This document shows, piece after piece, positions 26,340 to 35,869 of a stretch of 64,000 nt of DNA. Source of the DNA: Desulfuromonadaceae bacterium. GTDB taxonomy: Bacteria; Desulfobacterota; Desulfuromonadia; Geobacterales; Pseudopelobacteraceae. Every line of letters starts with the position of its first letter. Position 1 is the first letter of the stretch. The stretch covers positions 329,086 to 393,085 of the forward strand of contig JAQUIT010000002.1 of the NCBI GenBank assembly GCA_028681335.1, read 5' to 3'. Made by a program: the position numbers and the translations under genes. The notes below the pieces were generated by a model that worked only from the letters and a program-made list of their open reading frames with translations, searched no databases and was not told the DNA's origin.

Positions 26340-27959
26340 ATGTTTGCTCTTTTTTCAGACAGGTCCATCGCAACAAAACTGCTGGCGGCATTTGCCGTGA
26401 CAGCTGTTATCACCGGTGTTGTCGGTTTCTGCGGCGTCTACAATATACTCGGCCTTAGCGGGTCCAGTCGTGCCCTCTACAGTCAGGGGGTACAGCCTCT
26501 CGAACTTGTCGGACAGCTGAGCATGGCAACTCAAAAAGCCCGGGTGAACCTGCGTGGAATGATGATCGATAATGAACAGGAGCGAATGGAGGCCAACGGT
26601 AACGCTGTTCGTCAGCGCTACGATGAAGTTGATGCGATTGTTGCCAAGCTCGATCCTGGTGTCGGGGCAAAAGAACAGGCTGCATTGCGTGAGCTTCTCA
26701 AAGGGTATCGGCCTATATGGGAGGAGGTTATCAAGTTGCAGCTGTCCGGTAATTCCGTGGCTGCCCTCGATCTTATGCGCAGCGATGCTCTTGATATGGA
26801 AAAACAGATAGAGTCTGCCCTTCGCGCCATGATCTCTGTTTACACAACACACGCCCAAAAAATAGGGGAAGACAATACAGCTATGGCCAGAGTGGCCAAT
26901 ATTACCATGATCTCGTTTTCGGTGGTCGGGGTGCTGCTGGCTTTCATTCTTGGGCTTCTCAGTGCCAAGATGATCATCGGGCCGCTCAGAAAAGCGGTTA
27001 CTTTTGCCAACCAGATCGCCTCCGGCGACCTTACTGGTCAGGCTGAATGTCAGTCAGGTGATGAAACGGGCCAATTGATTGTGGCTATGAACGGTATGAC
27101 GGACAGGCTGCATGGCATTGTCAGCCAGGTTTCCGCTACTTCAGCCAAGGTGGCTGATGCCGCTGCTACGCTCCACACCACCTCAAGCCGGATCGCCACC
27201 GGTGCCGAGGAAGTGGCGGCACAGGCTGCAACAGCTGCTACTGCTGGTGAAGAGATGTCGGCAACCAGCGGCGATATAGCCCAAAACTGCCAGTTGGCCG
27301 CTGAAGGAGCACAGCGCGCTTCAGAAACAGCTCAGGGTGGCGCAGCCGTTGTTGATGCGACCATCGCGGTCATGGGGCAGATCTCCGAGAGGGTGCAGGA
27401 GTCGGCCAAGACGGTTGAGAGCCTGGGTGAACGTTCCGATCAGATCGGGGCGATTATCGGCACTATCGAGGATATTGCCGATCAGACAAATCTGCTGGCA
27501 CTTAATGCCGCTATTGAGGCTGCCCGTGCCGGTGAGCAGGGGCGCGGTTTTGCCGTTGTTGCCGACGAAGTCCGGGCACTGGCCGAACGTACTTCCCGAG
27601 CCACTCGCGAAATCGGTGATATGATCAAGGCGATCCAGGGTGAGACTCGAGGCGCTGTTACTGCAATGGAGCAGGGAGTCAGCCAGGTTGAGGCAGGTAC
27701 TGTGGAGGCCTCCAGGTCTGGTGAGGCGTTGGGAGACATTCTGCAACAGATCAGTGATGTTGCCATGCAGGTAAACCAGATTGCTACCGCGGCCGAGCAA
27801 CAGACAGCCACAACCAGCGAGATTTCACAAAACATGTCGCAGATAATGGATGTTGTGCAGACTACTTCTGAGGGTGCTCATGAATCGGCCCAGGGCGCTG
27901 CCAGGCTCAATGATTACGCCGAAGAGCTGCAGCGGCTTGTGCAGCAGTTCAGATTATAG
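26340..27959 (+). CDS. Methyl-accepting chemotaxis protein (4HB type)
   Basis: A 539-residue transmembrane receptor. Membrane helices at about 11-33 and 187-210 bracket a four-helix-bundle-like periplasmic domain without cysteines. HAMP (about 211-263, [15 protein letters not shown]) and the signalling domain follow, with the CheA/CheW-contact hairpin [36 protein letters not shown] (quoted in part: [20 protein letters not shown]). No C-terminal CheR-binding peptide is present. Ribosome site AAAGGA. It stands apart from the che cluster at 38-48 kb. Confidence 0.93.
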   Translation: MFALFSDRSIATKLLAAFAVTAVITGVVGFCGVYNILGLSGSSRALYSQGVQPLELVGQLSMATQKARVNLRGMMIDNEQERMEANGNAVRQRYDEVDAIVAKLDPGVGAKEQAALRELLKGYRPIWEEVIKLQLSGNSVAALDLMRSDALDMEKQIESALRAMISVYTTHAQKIGEDNTAMARVANITMISFSVVGVLLAFILGLLSAKMIIGPLRKAVTFANQIASGDLTGQAECQSGDETGQLIVAMNGMTDRLHGIVSQVSATSAKVADAAATLHTTSSRIATGAEEVAAQAATAATAGEEMSATSGDIAQNCQLAAEGAQRASETAQGGAAVVDATIAVMGQISERVQESAKTVESLGERSDQIGAIIGTIEDIADQTNLLALNAAIEAARAGEQGRGFAVVADEVRALAERTSRATREIGDMIKAIQGETRGAVTAMEQGVSQVEAGTVEASRSGEALGDILQQISDVAMQVNQIATAAEQQTATTSEISQNMSQIMDVVQTTSEGAHESAQGAARLNDYAEELQRLVQQFRL

Positions 27960-28352
27960 TTCCGACGGTTTCCGGATGTAAAACACTCTACTTTCATCTT
28001 GGCTGCAAGCTGCGATGAAAGTGGAGTGCATATCTTGACGTTATATCCTTTGCGCTGAAAACAGCAGAATCCCGCTTGAACAAGCCTGCAATGCTCCCCT
28101 TATAAGCCGCTCGCCCCATTTATTCATACGTGCTAAATCCACTCAGGTCCCTGATGGTTTAATTCACTCTGGTACAACTTGATGTAGTCAATTCGTATTG
28201 ACATTACTATTCCTGTATTATATTTGTGCATATGCACATGTTTGGCGTCATCTGGCTTGGATATGGGTGGTATGTCGGTTTGTTACCGTTTTGAGTGCCG
28301 GCATGTGTAAGCATAAAGCACGTAAATAAAAAACTGTTGGGAGCATGAAATT
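27960..28352. other. Non-coding spacer between receptor gene and DUF134 gene
   Basis: A 393-base spacer without a gene. It contains an imperfect inverted repeat CACTCTACTTTCATC / GATGAAAGTGGAGTG (27984-28028) just after the receptor stop, lacking a T-run, and the palindrome listed separately. Confidence 0.55.
28225..28238. promoter_or_regulatory. Perfect 14-bp palindrome upstream of DUF134/cytochrome genes
   Basis: TGTGCATATGCACA is a perfect palindrome about 115 bases before the DUF134 start. Its form suits a dimeric regulator. The adjacent DUF134 helix-turn-helix protein is one candidate; binding is not shown. Confidence 0.45.
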
Positions 28353-28697
28353 ATGTCGCCACGCAATAAAAAACCCCGTACCTGTATCTGCCCTCTCAGG
28401 GAGCACCTTGGCATGGTCTATAAGCCGGCCGGGACTCCTCTGAAGGAGTTGGAGATGGTCATGCTTGAGCATGATGAACTGGAGGCGCTCTATCTTTGCG
28501 ATGGACAGGAGATGAACCAGGAACAGGCTGGAGAAAAGATGGGGGTGTCACGGGGGACCGTGCAGCGGCTGTTGTCCCGGGGGCGTAAAAAGCTTGTGAC
28601 GTCACTGGTAGGTATGAAGGCGCTTGCCATGTCCTCCGGCACAATGACTGGCGATATGGCAAGTGAAAAGCCGGATGTGTCTGCCGGTGGTGATTGA
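28353..28697 (+). CDS. DUF134 (UPF0251) predicted DNA-binding protein
   Basis: A 114-residue basic protein of the DUF134 family. It opens with the typical PRNKKPRTC and contains a helix-turn-helix MNQEQAGEKMGVSRGTVQRL (about 51-70), followed by a Gly/Ala/Met-rich tail. The two early Cys are typical of the family and may bind metal. No ribosome site stronger than GGGAG is seen. It lies 100 bases upstream of the cytochrome gene on the same strand and could regulate it. Confidence 0.85.
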   Translation: MSPRNKKPRTCICPLREHLGMVYKPAGTPLKELEMVMLEHDELEALYLCDGQEMNQEQAGEKMGVSRGTVQRLLSRGRKKLVTSLVGMKALAMSSGTMTGDMASEKPDVSAGGD

Positions 28698-28796
28698 AAC
28701 GGGTCTAAAACGGCAAAGCTCGATTGCAACGCATAAGAATCAAATACTATCAGATGTCGCAATTACGTCCGCGGCCAAGCCTAAGAGGAGTCTGTC

Positions 28797-30260
28797 ATGA
28801 AACGTATAATTGTTTATGTTCTGCTTATTCTCTGCAGTACCGCTGCGGTATCGCTTGCTGCAAGTCTGGACGTGTTCCCGGTTGATCATGATTTTTATCC
28901 CTATTATCCTTCACTTTTTAAGTGGGAAAAGTCGTCGGCACTCTTTACCGAGCCGGAGACCTGCGCCGGCTGCCACGAGAAGCAGTACGCCGAATGGAAC
29001 GGTTCCGTCCACAGTATGGCGCTGCGTGACCCCATCTATCAGGGGGAATTGAACAAGGCGGTAAAGGCTGTCGGACACGAGATAGGACGCCAGTGCGAGG
29101 GGTGCCATTCTGCAGCGGCCATGATGGGTGGCGAACTGAAAAAACCGGGGTTGTCCGGGCTGTCACCTATGGCATTGGCCGGGGTTTCCTGCGACGTCTG
29201 CCATTCCGTCAGCGGCACCACTCATACCAGGACGCCGGCCAGAGTCCCTGAGAATGGTTCGCTGGTCCTTAACCCGGGATACGATGGCAAGGATGGCGCG
29301 CAGCTGGTCAAGCGAGGCCCGCTCAAGCCGAGTGCCGATTGCGGCGGTGGTTTTCATGAGTGCAAGGAGTCTCCGCTCCATGAACAGGCGGACCTGTGTG
29401 CCGGCTGCCATCAGGTCTTCCATTACGAAAAACATTTTCCGATTGAAGCAACCTATAATGAATGGAAAGAGGGGCCGTATGCCCAGAAGGGTATTCATTG
29501 CCAGGATTGCCATATGGTTGATACGGAGACCTTCCTGAGGAGTGCTGACAGCTTTAAAAAGCCGGAACGTTCTGAATACCGGCATTATTTCAGCGGCGTC
29601 AATTACCTGCTGACCTATCTCAGTGCCCAGTCCGCCACTATTGCAGGTGATAAGGAACAGGCAGCCCGAGCCATGAAACAGTACGATATGGCGGTAAAGC
29701 GGCTGCAAAGCGCCGCCGGCCTCGAAATAATCCCGATCTACAGAGACGGACAGCTGCAGGAGTTGAAGGTAAAGGTCTCCAATCTGCGCGCCGGGCACAA
29801 TCTTCCCACCTCTCTGAGTAACATTCGCCAGATGTGGTTGGAGATCACCGCCAAAGACCAGAACGGTAAGGTGGTAATGTCAAGCGGCACGATAGGCAAG
29901 GATGGCTCCCTGACATCCGAAGTACGTATTTTCAACTCTGACGGTATGGGCAGCGACTTCCATTTCTCTGCTCATCCGTGGGAAATTACCGCTTTTTCCC
30001 GCCATGAGACAATACCGCCACGTGGCTTCAAAGAAGTCTATTATGGTGTGGGTGCCCTTAAGGGCGTTAAGTCCTTAACCGTTGATGTCAGGCTGCGTTA
30101 TCGCAGCGCCGATCAGAAAATAGCGGAAGCTCTGCTTGCCGCGGTTCCGGAAGGCCTTGATCTTGCCAAAGAGTACGGGCTTACCAGCATTCCGCCGCTT
30201 CCTGTGGTAGAGATGGTAAGCAAGCAGCTCAAGGTACCTCTGACGACGCACACTAAATGA
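28797..30260 (+). CDS. Secreted multihaem c-type cytochrome (c554-like, five CXXCH)
   Basis: A 487-residue protein with a signal peptide (about 1-22). Five CXXCH haem sites lie in its first half: CAGCH, CEGCH, CDVCH, CAGCH and CQDCH, with spacing like the cytochrome c554/NrfA-related domain. Distal His ligands are probable at HSMAL and elsewhere. The C-terminal half (about 300-487) has no haem site and looks like beta-rich sequence with NLRAGHNLPTS. It is likely a periplasmic or outer-surface electron carrier. GAGGAG precedes the ATG. No terminator separates it from the promoter of the Mn operon. Confidence 0.92.
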   Translation: MKRIIVYVLLILCSTAAVSLAASLDVFPVDHDFYPYYPSLFKWEKSSALFTEPETCAGCHEKQYAEWNGSVHSMALRDPIYQGELNKAVKAVGHEIGRQCEGCHSAAAMMGGELKKPGLSGLSPMALAGVSCDVCHSVSGTTHTRTPARVPENGSLVLNPGYDGKDGAQLVKRGPLKPSADCGGGFHECKESPLHEQADLCAGCHQVFHYEKHFPIEATYNEWKEGPYAQKGIHCQDCHMVDTETFLRSADSFKKPERSEYRHYFSGVNYLLTYLSAQSATIAGDKEQAARAMKQYDMAVKRLQSAAGLEIIPIYRDGQLQELKVKVSNLRAGHNLPTSLSNIRQMWLEITAKDQNGKVVMSSGTIGKDGSLTSEVRIFNSDGMGSDFHFSAHPWEITAFSRHETIPPRGFKEVYYGVGALKGVKSLTVDVRLRYRSADQKIAEALLAAVPEGLDLAKEYGLTSIPPLPVVEMVSKQLKVPLTTHTK

Positions 30261-30264
30261 CCGC

Positions 30265-30294
30265 TTGACAAGCAACGAACTGTTCATCTAAAAT
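30265..30294 (+). promoter_or_regulatory. Sigma-70-type promoter of the manganese-riboswitch operon
   Basis: TTGACA at 30265-30270 and TAAAAT at 30289-30294 with an 18-base spacer. The predicted start is near 30301, at the very beginning of the riboswitch. Confidence 0.8.
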
Positions 30295-30302
30295 AGCATT
30301 TC

Positions 30303-30455
30303 AATAAAGGGGAGTAGCTATCAGCCGGAGACATGGCTGACCCCATGCCCGTCAACACAGTCGCAAGACTCGGGCTGGGACGATATATATCGCAAGCAAG
30401 ACCTTTATCCAATGCGTATGCTTATAGCTTCGCCGTGGGTAAAGGTCTTTTTTAT
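30303..30455 (+). promoter_or_regulatory. yybP-ykoY manganese riboswitch with terminator
   Basis: The aptamer has the conserved AAAGGGGAGTAGC loop, a short stem TCAGCC/GGCTGA, the CCCGTCAACACAG internal segment, and CGCAAG ... AAGACCTTTAT closing helix P1 against AATAAAGG. The strand GACCTTTATCC can pair instead with GGGTAAAGGTC (30437-30447), giving a terminator before TTTTTTATTT. Ligand binding that holds P1 would block that terminator, so Mn should switch the operon on. The downstream TerC and UPF0016 genes are known targets of this riboswitch class. Confidence 0.92.
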
Positions 30456-30491
30456 TTACCTGCGGCGAAACCACATCGTCGGAGGTAAATC

Positions 30492-31349
30492 ATGAACAAC
30501 ATCATCAAAACAACCTTTCTCCTCTCTCTCCTTACCCTTCTGCTGGTTTTCATGGGGGGCGCCCTCGGCGGCAGGGGGGGCATGGCCATCGCCTTCCTGA
30601 TGGCTGCCGCTATGAACTTTGGCTCCTACTGGTTTTCCGACAAGATAGTCCTCAGGATGTATAATGCCCAGGAAATCACCCGCGAGATTCACCCGTCATT
30701 TTACGGCCTGATTGAACGGTTGGCCGGGCGGGCCGGGTTGCCGATGCCGAAGGTCTACATCATTCCTGATAATTCCCCCAATGCCTTCGCCACCGGGCGC
30801 AATCCGGATCACGCCGCTGTTGCTGCTACCGAAGGTATCCTGCGCCTCCTTACGCCGGACGAACTGGAGGGGGTTATGGCGCATGAGCTGGCTCATGTGA
30901 AAAATCGCGATATACTGATCTCTTCCATTGCCGCCACCATTGCCGGTGCCATCTCAATGATTGGCAGTATGCTGCAGTGGGGCGCGATGTTCGGCGTAGG
31001 GCGCGGGGATGATGAGGATGGGGGCGGTATTGGCGGCCTGGTCGGCTCGCTGGCGCTGGCAATCCTCGCCCCGATTGCGGCAATGTTGATCCAGATGGCT
31101 GTTTCCCGTTCCCGCGAATATCAGGCGGATGCTTCCGGTGCGGAGATATGCGGCAGGCCTTTGGCGCTGGCTGGCGCCCTGCGCAAGCTGCACAACGCCA
31201 GTCAGGCGATCCCGATGCTGGATGCCAGGCCAGCCACGGCCCATATGTTTATCGTCAATCCGCTGACAGGAGGCGGTATGAGGACACTGTTCTCTACCCA
31301 TCCGCCAATGGAGGAGCGCGTCGCGCGGCTGGAAGCCCTTGCCCGCTGA
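30492..31349 (+). CDS. htpX: HtpX-type membrane zinc metalloprotease (M48)
   Basis: A 285-residue inner-membrane protease of quality control. Membrane helices are at about 7-40 and 150-195; the active site is [13 protein letters not shown] (HELAH), and the third zinc ligand Glu lies in [13 protein letters not shown]. Length matches HtpX. It is the first gene after the Mn riboswitch, an unusual position for htpX. GGAGG precedes the ATG. Confidence 0.93.
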   Translation: MNNIIKTTFLLSLLTLLLVFMGGALGGRGGMAIAFLMAAAMNFGSYWFSDKIVLRMYNAQEITREIHPSFYGLIERLAGRAGLPMPKVYIIPDNSPNAFATGRNPDHAAVAATEGILRLLTPDELEGVMAHELAHVKNRDILISSIAATIAGAISMIGSMLQWGAMFGVGRGDDEDGGGIGGLVGSLALAILAPIAAMLIQMAVSRSREYQADASGAEICGRPLALAGALRKLHNASQAIPMLDARPATAHMFIVNPLTGGGMRTLFSTHPPMEERVARLEALAR

Positions 31350-31396
31350 TGATGTGATTGCCGGACCGTTTTTATAATTAAAGGGAGGGGTTTTAC

Positions 31397-32149
31397 ATGC
31401 AATGGCTGACTGACCCGCAGGTCTGGATGGCGCTGGTGACACTGAGCGCCCTAGAAATAGTGCTCGGCATAGACAATATCATTTTCATCTCGATCCAGGC
31501 GGGCAAGCTTCCTGCGGATCAGCAGGAGAAGGCCAGGATTGTCGGGCTGGGGCTGGCGATGTTTATCCGCATCGGCTTGCTCTTTTCACTGACCTGGCTG
31601 ATGGGGCTTACGTCACCGCTGTTCACCCTGCTGGGTAACGAAATATCCGGTCGCGACCTGATCCTGATTTCCGGCGGTCTGTTCCTGATATGGAAAAGTA
31701 CAATGGAAATCCACGAGAAACTTGAAGGTGAGGAAGAAGTATCATCGGTGCGTGTCGGGGCAACTTTTGGTGCGGTTATTGTCCAAATCCTCCTCCTTGA
31801 CATCGTTTTTTCTCTCGATTCTATCATCACCGCCCTCGGGATGGCGAGCCAGCTTGCGATAATGATTGCCGCAGTTGTCATCGCGGTCGGCTTCATGATG
31901 CTGTTCTCGGGGAAAATCAGCGCCTTCGTGGAAAGACACCCGACGATCAAGATGCTGGCGCTCAGCTTTCTGCTTCTGATCGGGGTAGCGCTGATAGGCG
32001 ATGGTTTTGATATGCACATCCCGAAGGGGTACATCTACTTTGCCATGGCCTTCTCGGTACTGGTCGAGATGCTCAACCTGAAACTCAGGCAGGGCACGCC
32101 GGTCAAGCTTCACCGACCGCATCTGGCAGATTCCGACGAACCCGGATAA
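31397..32149 (+). CDS. TerC family membrane protein (YkoY-like)
   Basis: A 250-residue protein with about seven membrane helices. The two TerC acidic motifs are SALEIVLGIDNIIF (about 15-28) and LLLDIVFSLDSIITA (about 135-149). TerC-type proteins, including YkoY and Alx, are implicated in metal efflux, particularly manganese, and sit under yybP-ykoY riboswitches in other bacteria. GGGAGGGG lies upstream. The gap to htpX is 47 bases with no terminator. Confidence 0.9.
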   Translation: MQWLTDPQVWMALVTLSALEIVLGIDNIIFISIQAGKLPADQQEKARIVGLGLAMFIRIGLLFSLTWLMGLTSPLFTLLGNEISGRDLILISGGLFLIWKSTMEIHEKLEGEEEVSSVRVGATFGAVIVQILLLDIVFSLDSIITALGMASQLAIMIAAVVIAVGFMMLFSGKISAFVERHPTIKMLALSFLLLIGVALIGDGFDMHIPKGYIYFAMAFSVLVEMLNLKLRQGTPVKLHRPHLADSDEPG

Positions 32150-32212
32150 ACAGCGATAACCGCAAGCTCTTCTGACCGGTATCGTTGGTGATGCAGTAAA
32201 CCGCAAGTGAAC

Positions 32213-32232
32213 GGCTGTCATAAAAGACAGCC
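32213..32232 (+). promoter_or_regulatory. Small hairpin just upstream of the UPF0182 ribosome site
   Basis: GGCTGTC and GACAGCC pair around ATAAAA, ending four bases before the AAGGGG ribosome site. There is no T-run, so it is not a typical terminator; it may affect translation or mark an RNA-processing site. Confidence 0.4.
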
Positions 32233-32247
32233 TCCAAGGGGACGGCA

Positions 32248-34920
32248 ATGATTAAAAACAAGTTTATTCTGATTCTGATTCTGGTGGCGGTTGTGCTGCC
32301 TTTTGCTTCCTCACTGATCAGTTTTTATACGGACTGGCTCTTCTTTGTTGAGACCGGCTTTTCTTCAGTCTTTACGACAACGCTGTACGCCAAGACAGCG
32401 GCGGGGCTGCTCTTTGGGGCGGTACTGTTTGCCGTGCTGCTGATCAATGTCTTGTTCGCTAACAGGGCGCACTTCCCCTACAGCGGTATCTTCATGGTGG
32501 GGGGTAACATCCGTGTACAACGGGATGAGGTCGCCCGTTTCGTAAAGCCTCTTGCTCTTCTGGCCAGCCTGCTGCTGGCGCTGCTTGCGGGTAACTGGGG
32601 CGCCATGCGCTGGGAAGAGATTCTGCTGTTCACCAACAGGGTTGATGTCGGGACCGTCGATCCGATCATCGGCAAGGATATCGGTTTCTATCTGTTCAGC
32701 CTCCCTTTCTGGGAAATGCTCAAAGGATTTGCCGGTTTTGTGCTGCTGGCGACAGCTGTCGTGGTTGGGGCCGTGTACTTTGTGCGCGGTGGAATTATCA
32801 TGACGGAGCGCGGTGCGACTGTTGATGAAAAGGTGCGGCGGCATCTGGCTGTTCTGATCGGGCTCTTTGCCTGCACCATCGCTGCCGGTTTCTATCTGGA
32901 CAGTTTCGGGCTGCTCTACGCCAATAACGGCGCCTTTTATGGCGCAGGTTATGCTGATGTCAACTCACGCCTGCTTACCTACCGTATCCTGACCTTCCTC
33001 ACGCCGCTGGCCGGGATCATGCTGGCGGTCGGGGTTTGGAAAGGTACATGGCGCATGGCGCTGCTGCCGCCGGCCGTTGTGGTTGCCATCTACGTCATCG
33101 GCCTCAGTATCTACCCGGGAGTGTTGCAGAAATTCAAGGTTGCACCGAACGAGCTGGCCCTTGAGACACCATATATCAAGAATAACCTTGAATTCACCCG
33201 CTTCGGCTACGATCTGGAAAAGATCGAAACGATACCGTTCGACGTCGATACCAAGCTTACCGCTGCGGATATCGCCAACAATGATGCCACTATCAAGAAT
33301 ATCCGCCTCTGGGATCATGCGCCACTGCTCAAGACGTACAGCCAGCTGCAGCAGATCAGGACCTATTACAAGTTTTTCGACGTGGACAACGACCGTTACA
33401 AGGTGAACGGGCAATACACCCAGGTCATGCTGTCGCCGCGCGAACTTTCCTATGCCGACCTTCCCAGCAAAAACTGGATCAACGAGCGGCTCATCTTTAC
33501 CCACGGCAACGGCATCACCTTCGGTCCGGTCAGCCGGATCAGCAAGGAGGGGCTGCCCGAGTTCTTCGTCAAGGATATCCCTCCAGTCAGTCTGGCGGAC
33601 ATCAAGGTGACGAAGCCGGAAATTTATTTCGGTGAACTCTCCAACGATTATGTCATCGTCAAGACGAAGGTTCCTGAATTCAGTTACCCGACAGCTACCG
33701 GGGATATCAATACGACCTATGCCGGAACCGGCGGTGTCGCGATCGACTCACTCCTCAAAAAAGCCATCTTTGCGGCCAAATTCAGGACGGAAAAGATCCT
33801 GCTCTCTTCGGATATCACTTCCGAGAGCCGGATTCTCTATAAGCGCAACATCAACGAACGGATCAGGGCAATTGCACCTTTCCTCCGTTTCGACGCTGAT
33901 CCCTACATGGTCGTTGACGGAAAGGGGGGGCTCAAATGGATGATCGACGCCTACACCTATTCGGATCGTCTCCCCTACTCGAAGCCGCTCAGGGGCGGCA
34001 TCAACTACATGAGAAACTCCGTCAAGACCGTTGTCGACGCCTATGACGGCTCGGTCAACTTCTACATCAGTGACCCGGACGATGTCCTTGTCAAAGTCTA
34101 CAGCCGGATGTTTCCGGGACTGCTCAAGCCGCTGTCGGCCATGCCTGACGACCTGCGCACGCATGTCCGCTACCCGCATAATTTCCTCCAGATTCAGGCC
34201 GCCATGTTTGCCGCTTACCACATGACCGACCCCAAGGTCTTCTACAACAAGGAGAATCTCTGGGAAATCCCTGTCCTCGACGAGAAGCCGATGGAGCCGT
34301 ACTACACGATCATGAAGCTTCCGGGTGAAAAGGTCGAAGAGTACATTTTGCTGCTGCCGTTTACCCCCTCCAAACGGGATAACCTGGCGGCATGGCTGAC
34401 GGCACGCTGTGACGGGGAAAACTACGGCAAAATCATGGCGTATACTTTCCCGCGCGACCGCTTGATCTATGGGCCAAAGCAGATTGATGCCCGGATCAAT
34501 CAGGATTCGTTCATCTCCCAGCAGTTGTCGCTCTGGAACCAGCGCGGTTCGGAGGTCATCCGGGGGAGCCTGCTCGTGATCCCGATCGAAAAGTCGCTGC
34601 TCTACGTTCAGCCGCTGTTCCTTGCCGCTGACAAAGCCGGTCTGCCTGAGCTGAAACGGGTCATTGTCGCCTTTGGCGATCAGGTGGTCATGGAGGAAAA
34701 TCTGGAACTTGCCCTGCAACGGCTCTTTGGCGGCAAGAAGTCACCCGCTGCCGTCTCCGGGGTCGTCCCGGCAGACACGAAAGCAACTCCGGCAACGCTG
34801 GCCAAGGAGGCGATGAGCCTTTATGAGAAGGCGGTTACCTTGCAGCGCCAGGGGAACTGGTCCGGTTATGGTGAAGAGTTGCGCAAGCTGGAGCAGGTTC
34901 TGAAGCGGATGGCGCAGTAA
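32248..34920 (+). CDS. UPF0182 family large membrane protein
   Basis: An 890-residue protein of the UPF0182 family. The first third has about seven membrane helices (first at 5-28, then 50-70, 93-115, 150-175, 205-230, 248-270, 275-290). The remainder is a large extracytoplasmic domain, with NNLEFTRFGYDLEKI, NIRLWDHAPLLKTYSQLQQIR and DADPYMVVDGKGGLKWMIDAYTYS-type blocks (quoted in part: GGLKWMIDAYTYS) that are conserved in the family. Function is unknown. Its position in a manganese-riboswitch operon suggests a role in metal or envelope homeostasis. Confidence 0.9.
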   Translation: MIKNKFILILILVAVVLPFASSLISFYTDWLFFVETGFSSVFTTTLYAKTAAGLLFGAVLFAVLLINVLFANRAHFPYSGIFMVGGNIRVQRDEVARFVKPLALLASLLLALLAGNWGAMRWEEILLFTNRVDVGTVDPIIGKDIGFYLFSLPFWEMLKGFAGFVLLATAVVVGAVYFVRGGIIMTERGATVDEKVRRHLAVLIGLFACTIAAGFYLDSFGLLYANNGAFYGAGYADVNSRLLTYRILTFLTPLAGIMLAVGVWKGTWRMALLPPAVVVAIYVIGLSIYPGVLQKFKVAPNELALETPYIKNNLEFTRFGYDLEKIETIPFDVDTKLTAADIANNDATIKNIRLWDHAPLLKTYSQLQQIRTYYKFFDVDNDRYKVNGQYTQVMLSPRELSYADLPSKNWINERLIFTHGNGITFGPVSRISKEGLPEFFVKDIPPVSLADIKVTKPEIYFGELSNDYVIVKTKVPEFSYPTATGDINTTYAGTGGVAIDSLLKKAIFAAKFRTEKILLSSDITSESRILYKRNINERIRAIAPFLRFDADPYMVVDGKGGLKWMIDAYTYSDRLPYSKPLRGGINYMRNSVKTVVDAYDGSVNFYISDPDDVLVKVYSRMFPGLLKPLSAMPDDLRTHVRYPHNFLQIQAAMFAAYHMTDPKVFYNKENLWEIPVLDEKPMEPYYTIMKLPGEKVEEYILLLPFTPSKRDNLAAWLTARCDGENYGKIMAYTFPRDRLIYGPKQIDARINQDSFISQQLSLWNQRGSEVIRGSLLVIPIEKSLLYVQPLFLAADKAGLPELKRVIVAFGDQVVMEENLELALQRLFGGKKSPAAVSGVVPADTKATPATLAKEAMSLYEKAVTLQRQGNWSGYGEELRKLEQVLKRMAQ

Positions 34921-34938
34921 AACTGCAAAAGGAAAGTA

Positions 34939-35868
34939 ATGACAGATCAAGCAATGATGTGGTTGGTCTTCGGGGCTTTGATGGTCGTCATGCTGGTGAT
35001 TGATCTCGGCATGAACCGCAAGGCACATGAGGTCTCTTTTCGCCAGGCGTTGACCTGGAGCGTTATTTGGATTTCTCTGGCAATGGCATTCAATGCCGGG
35101 ATATTTGTCTTTCTGGGTAAAACCAAGGCGCTGGAGTTTTTTACCGGTTATATTATCGAAAAATCACTATCGGTGGATAATCTGTTTGTCTTTATCATGA
35201 TCTTCGGCTATTTCAAGATCCGTGGCGGACATCAGGCGCGTATCCTCAAGTGGGGCATTATCGGTGCGCTGGTGTTGCGGGCGTTGTTCATCTTCGCCGG
35301 TATCGGGCTGCTGACGGTCTTCCACTGGATGTTCTATCTGTTCGGTGTGCTGCTGCTGTTTACCGCCTGGAAAATGGCCTTTGGCGGGGAGGAGGAGGTT
35401 CATCCGGACAAAAACCTGCTTGTCAGGCTGGCACGAAAACTGTTTCCGTTCACGAAACGGGTGCGCGGTGACTGGTTCTTTGTCCGCCGGAAAGGGTTGC
35501 TGGTCGCCAGTCCGCTCTTTCTTGCGCTGGTGATGATTGAGAGCAGCGACGTGCTCTTTGCCGTTGACTCCATACCGGCCATATTTGCCGTGACTCTCGA
35601 TCCCTTCATCGTCTTTACCTCTAATATTTTTGCTATCATGGGGCTGCGGGCGCTTTATTTTTTGCTGGCCAGCATTATGGGAATGTTCGTGTATCTAAAG
35701 ATGGGGATATCATCCATCCTGGCTTTTGTTGGCGGCAAGATGATCGCAACGGCCATGGGATACCAGATCCCGATTCAGGTTTCACTGGTGGTGATCTTCA
35801 GTTGTCTCACCCTGGCGGTGGCAGCATCACTGCTTGCCGGCAAAAAGCACCCGGAAGAACAGGACTAA
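34939..35868 (+). CDS. TerC family membrane protein (Alx-like)
   Basis: A 309-residue TerC protein of the Alx type with about nine helices. The signature motifs are EKSLSVDNLFVFIMIFGYF and IESSDVLFAVDSIPAIFAVT, each carrying the conserved acidic residues. E. coli alx is itself controlled by a yybP-ykoY riboswitch, and Alx is linked to manganese export. It starts 18 bases after the UPF0182 stop and ends one base before the next ATG, so it is well inside the operon. Confidence 0.92.
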   Translation: MTDQAMMWLVFGALMVVMLVIDLGMNRKAHEVSFRQALTWSVIWISLAMAFNAGIFVFLGKTKALEFFTGYIIEKSLSVDNLFVFIMIFGYFKIRGGHQARILKWGIIGALVLRALFIFAGIGLLTVFHWMFYLFGVLLLFTAWKMAFGGEEEVHPDKNLLVRLARKLFPFTKRVRGDWFFVRRKGLLVASPLFLALVMIESSDVLFAVDSIPAIFAVTLDPFIVFTSNIFAIMGLRALYFLLASIMGMFVYLKMGISSILAFVGGKMIATAMGYQIPIQVSLVVIFSCLTLAVAASLLAGKKHPEEQD

Positions 35869-35869
35869 T

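Noticed and set aside
33748..34719. Long open frame antisense to the UPF0182 gene (323 codons)
   Set aside because: Mirrors codon pattern of the real gene; translation looks random.
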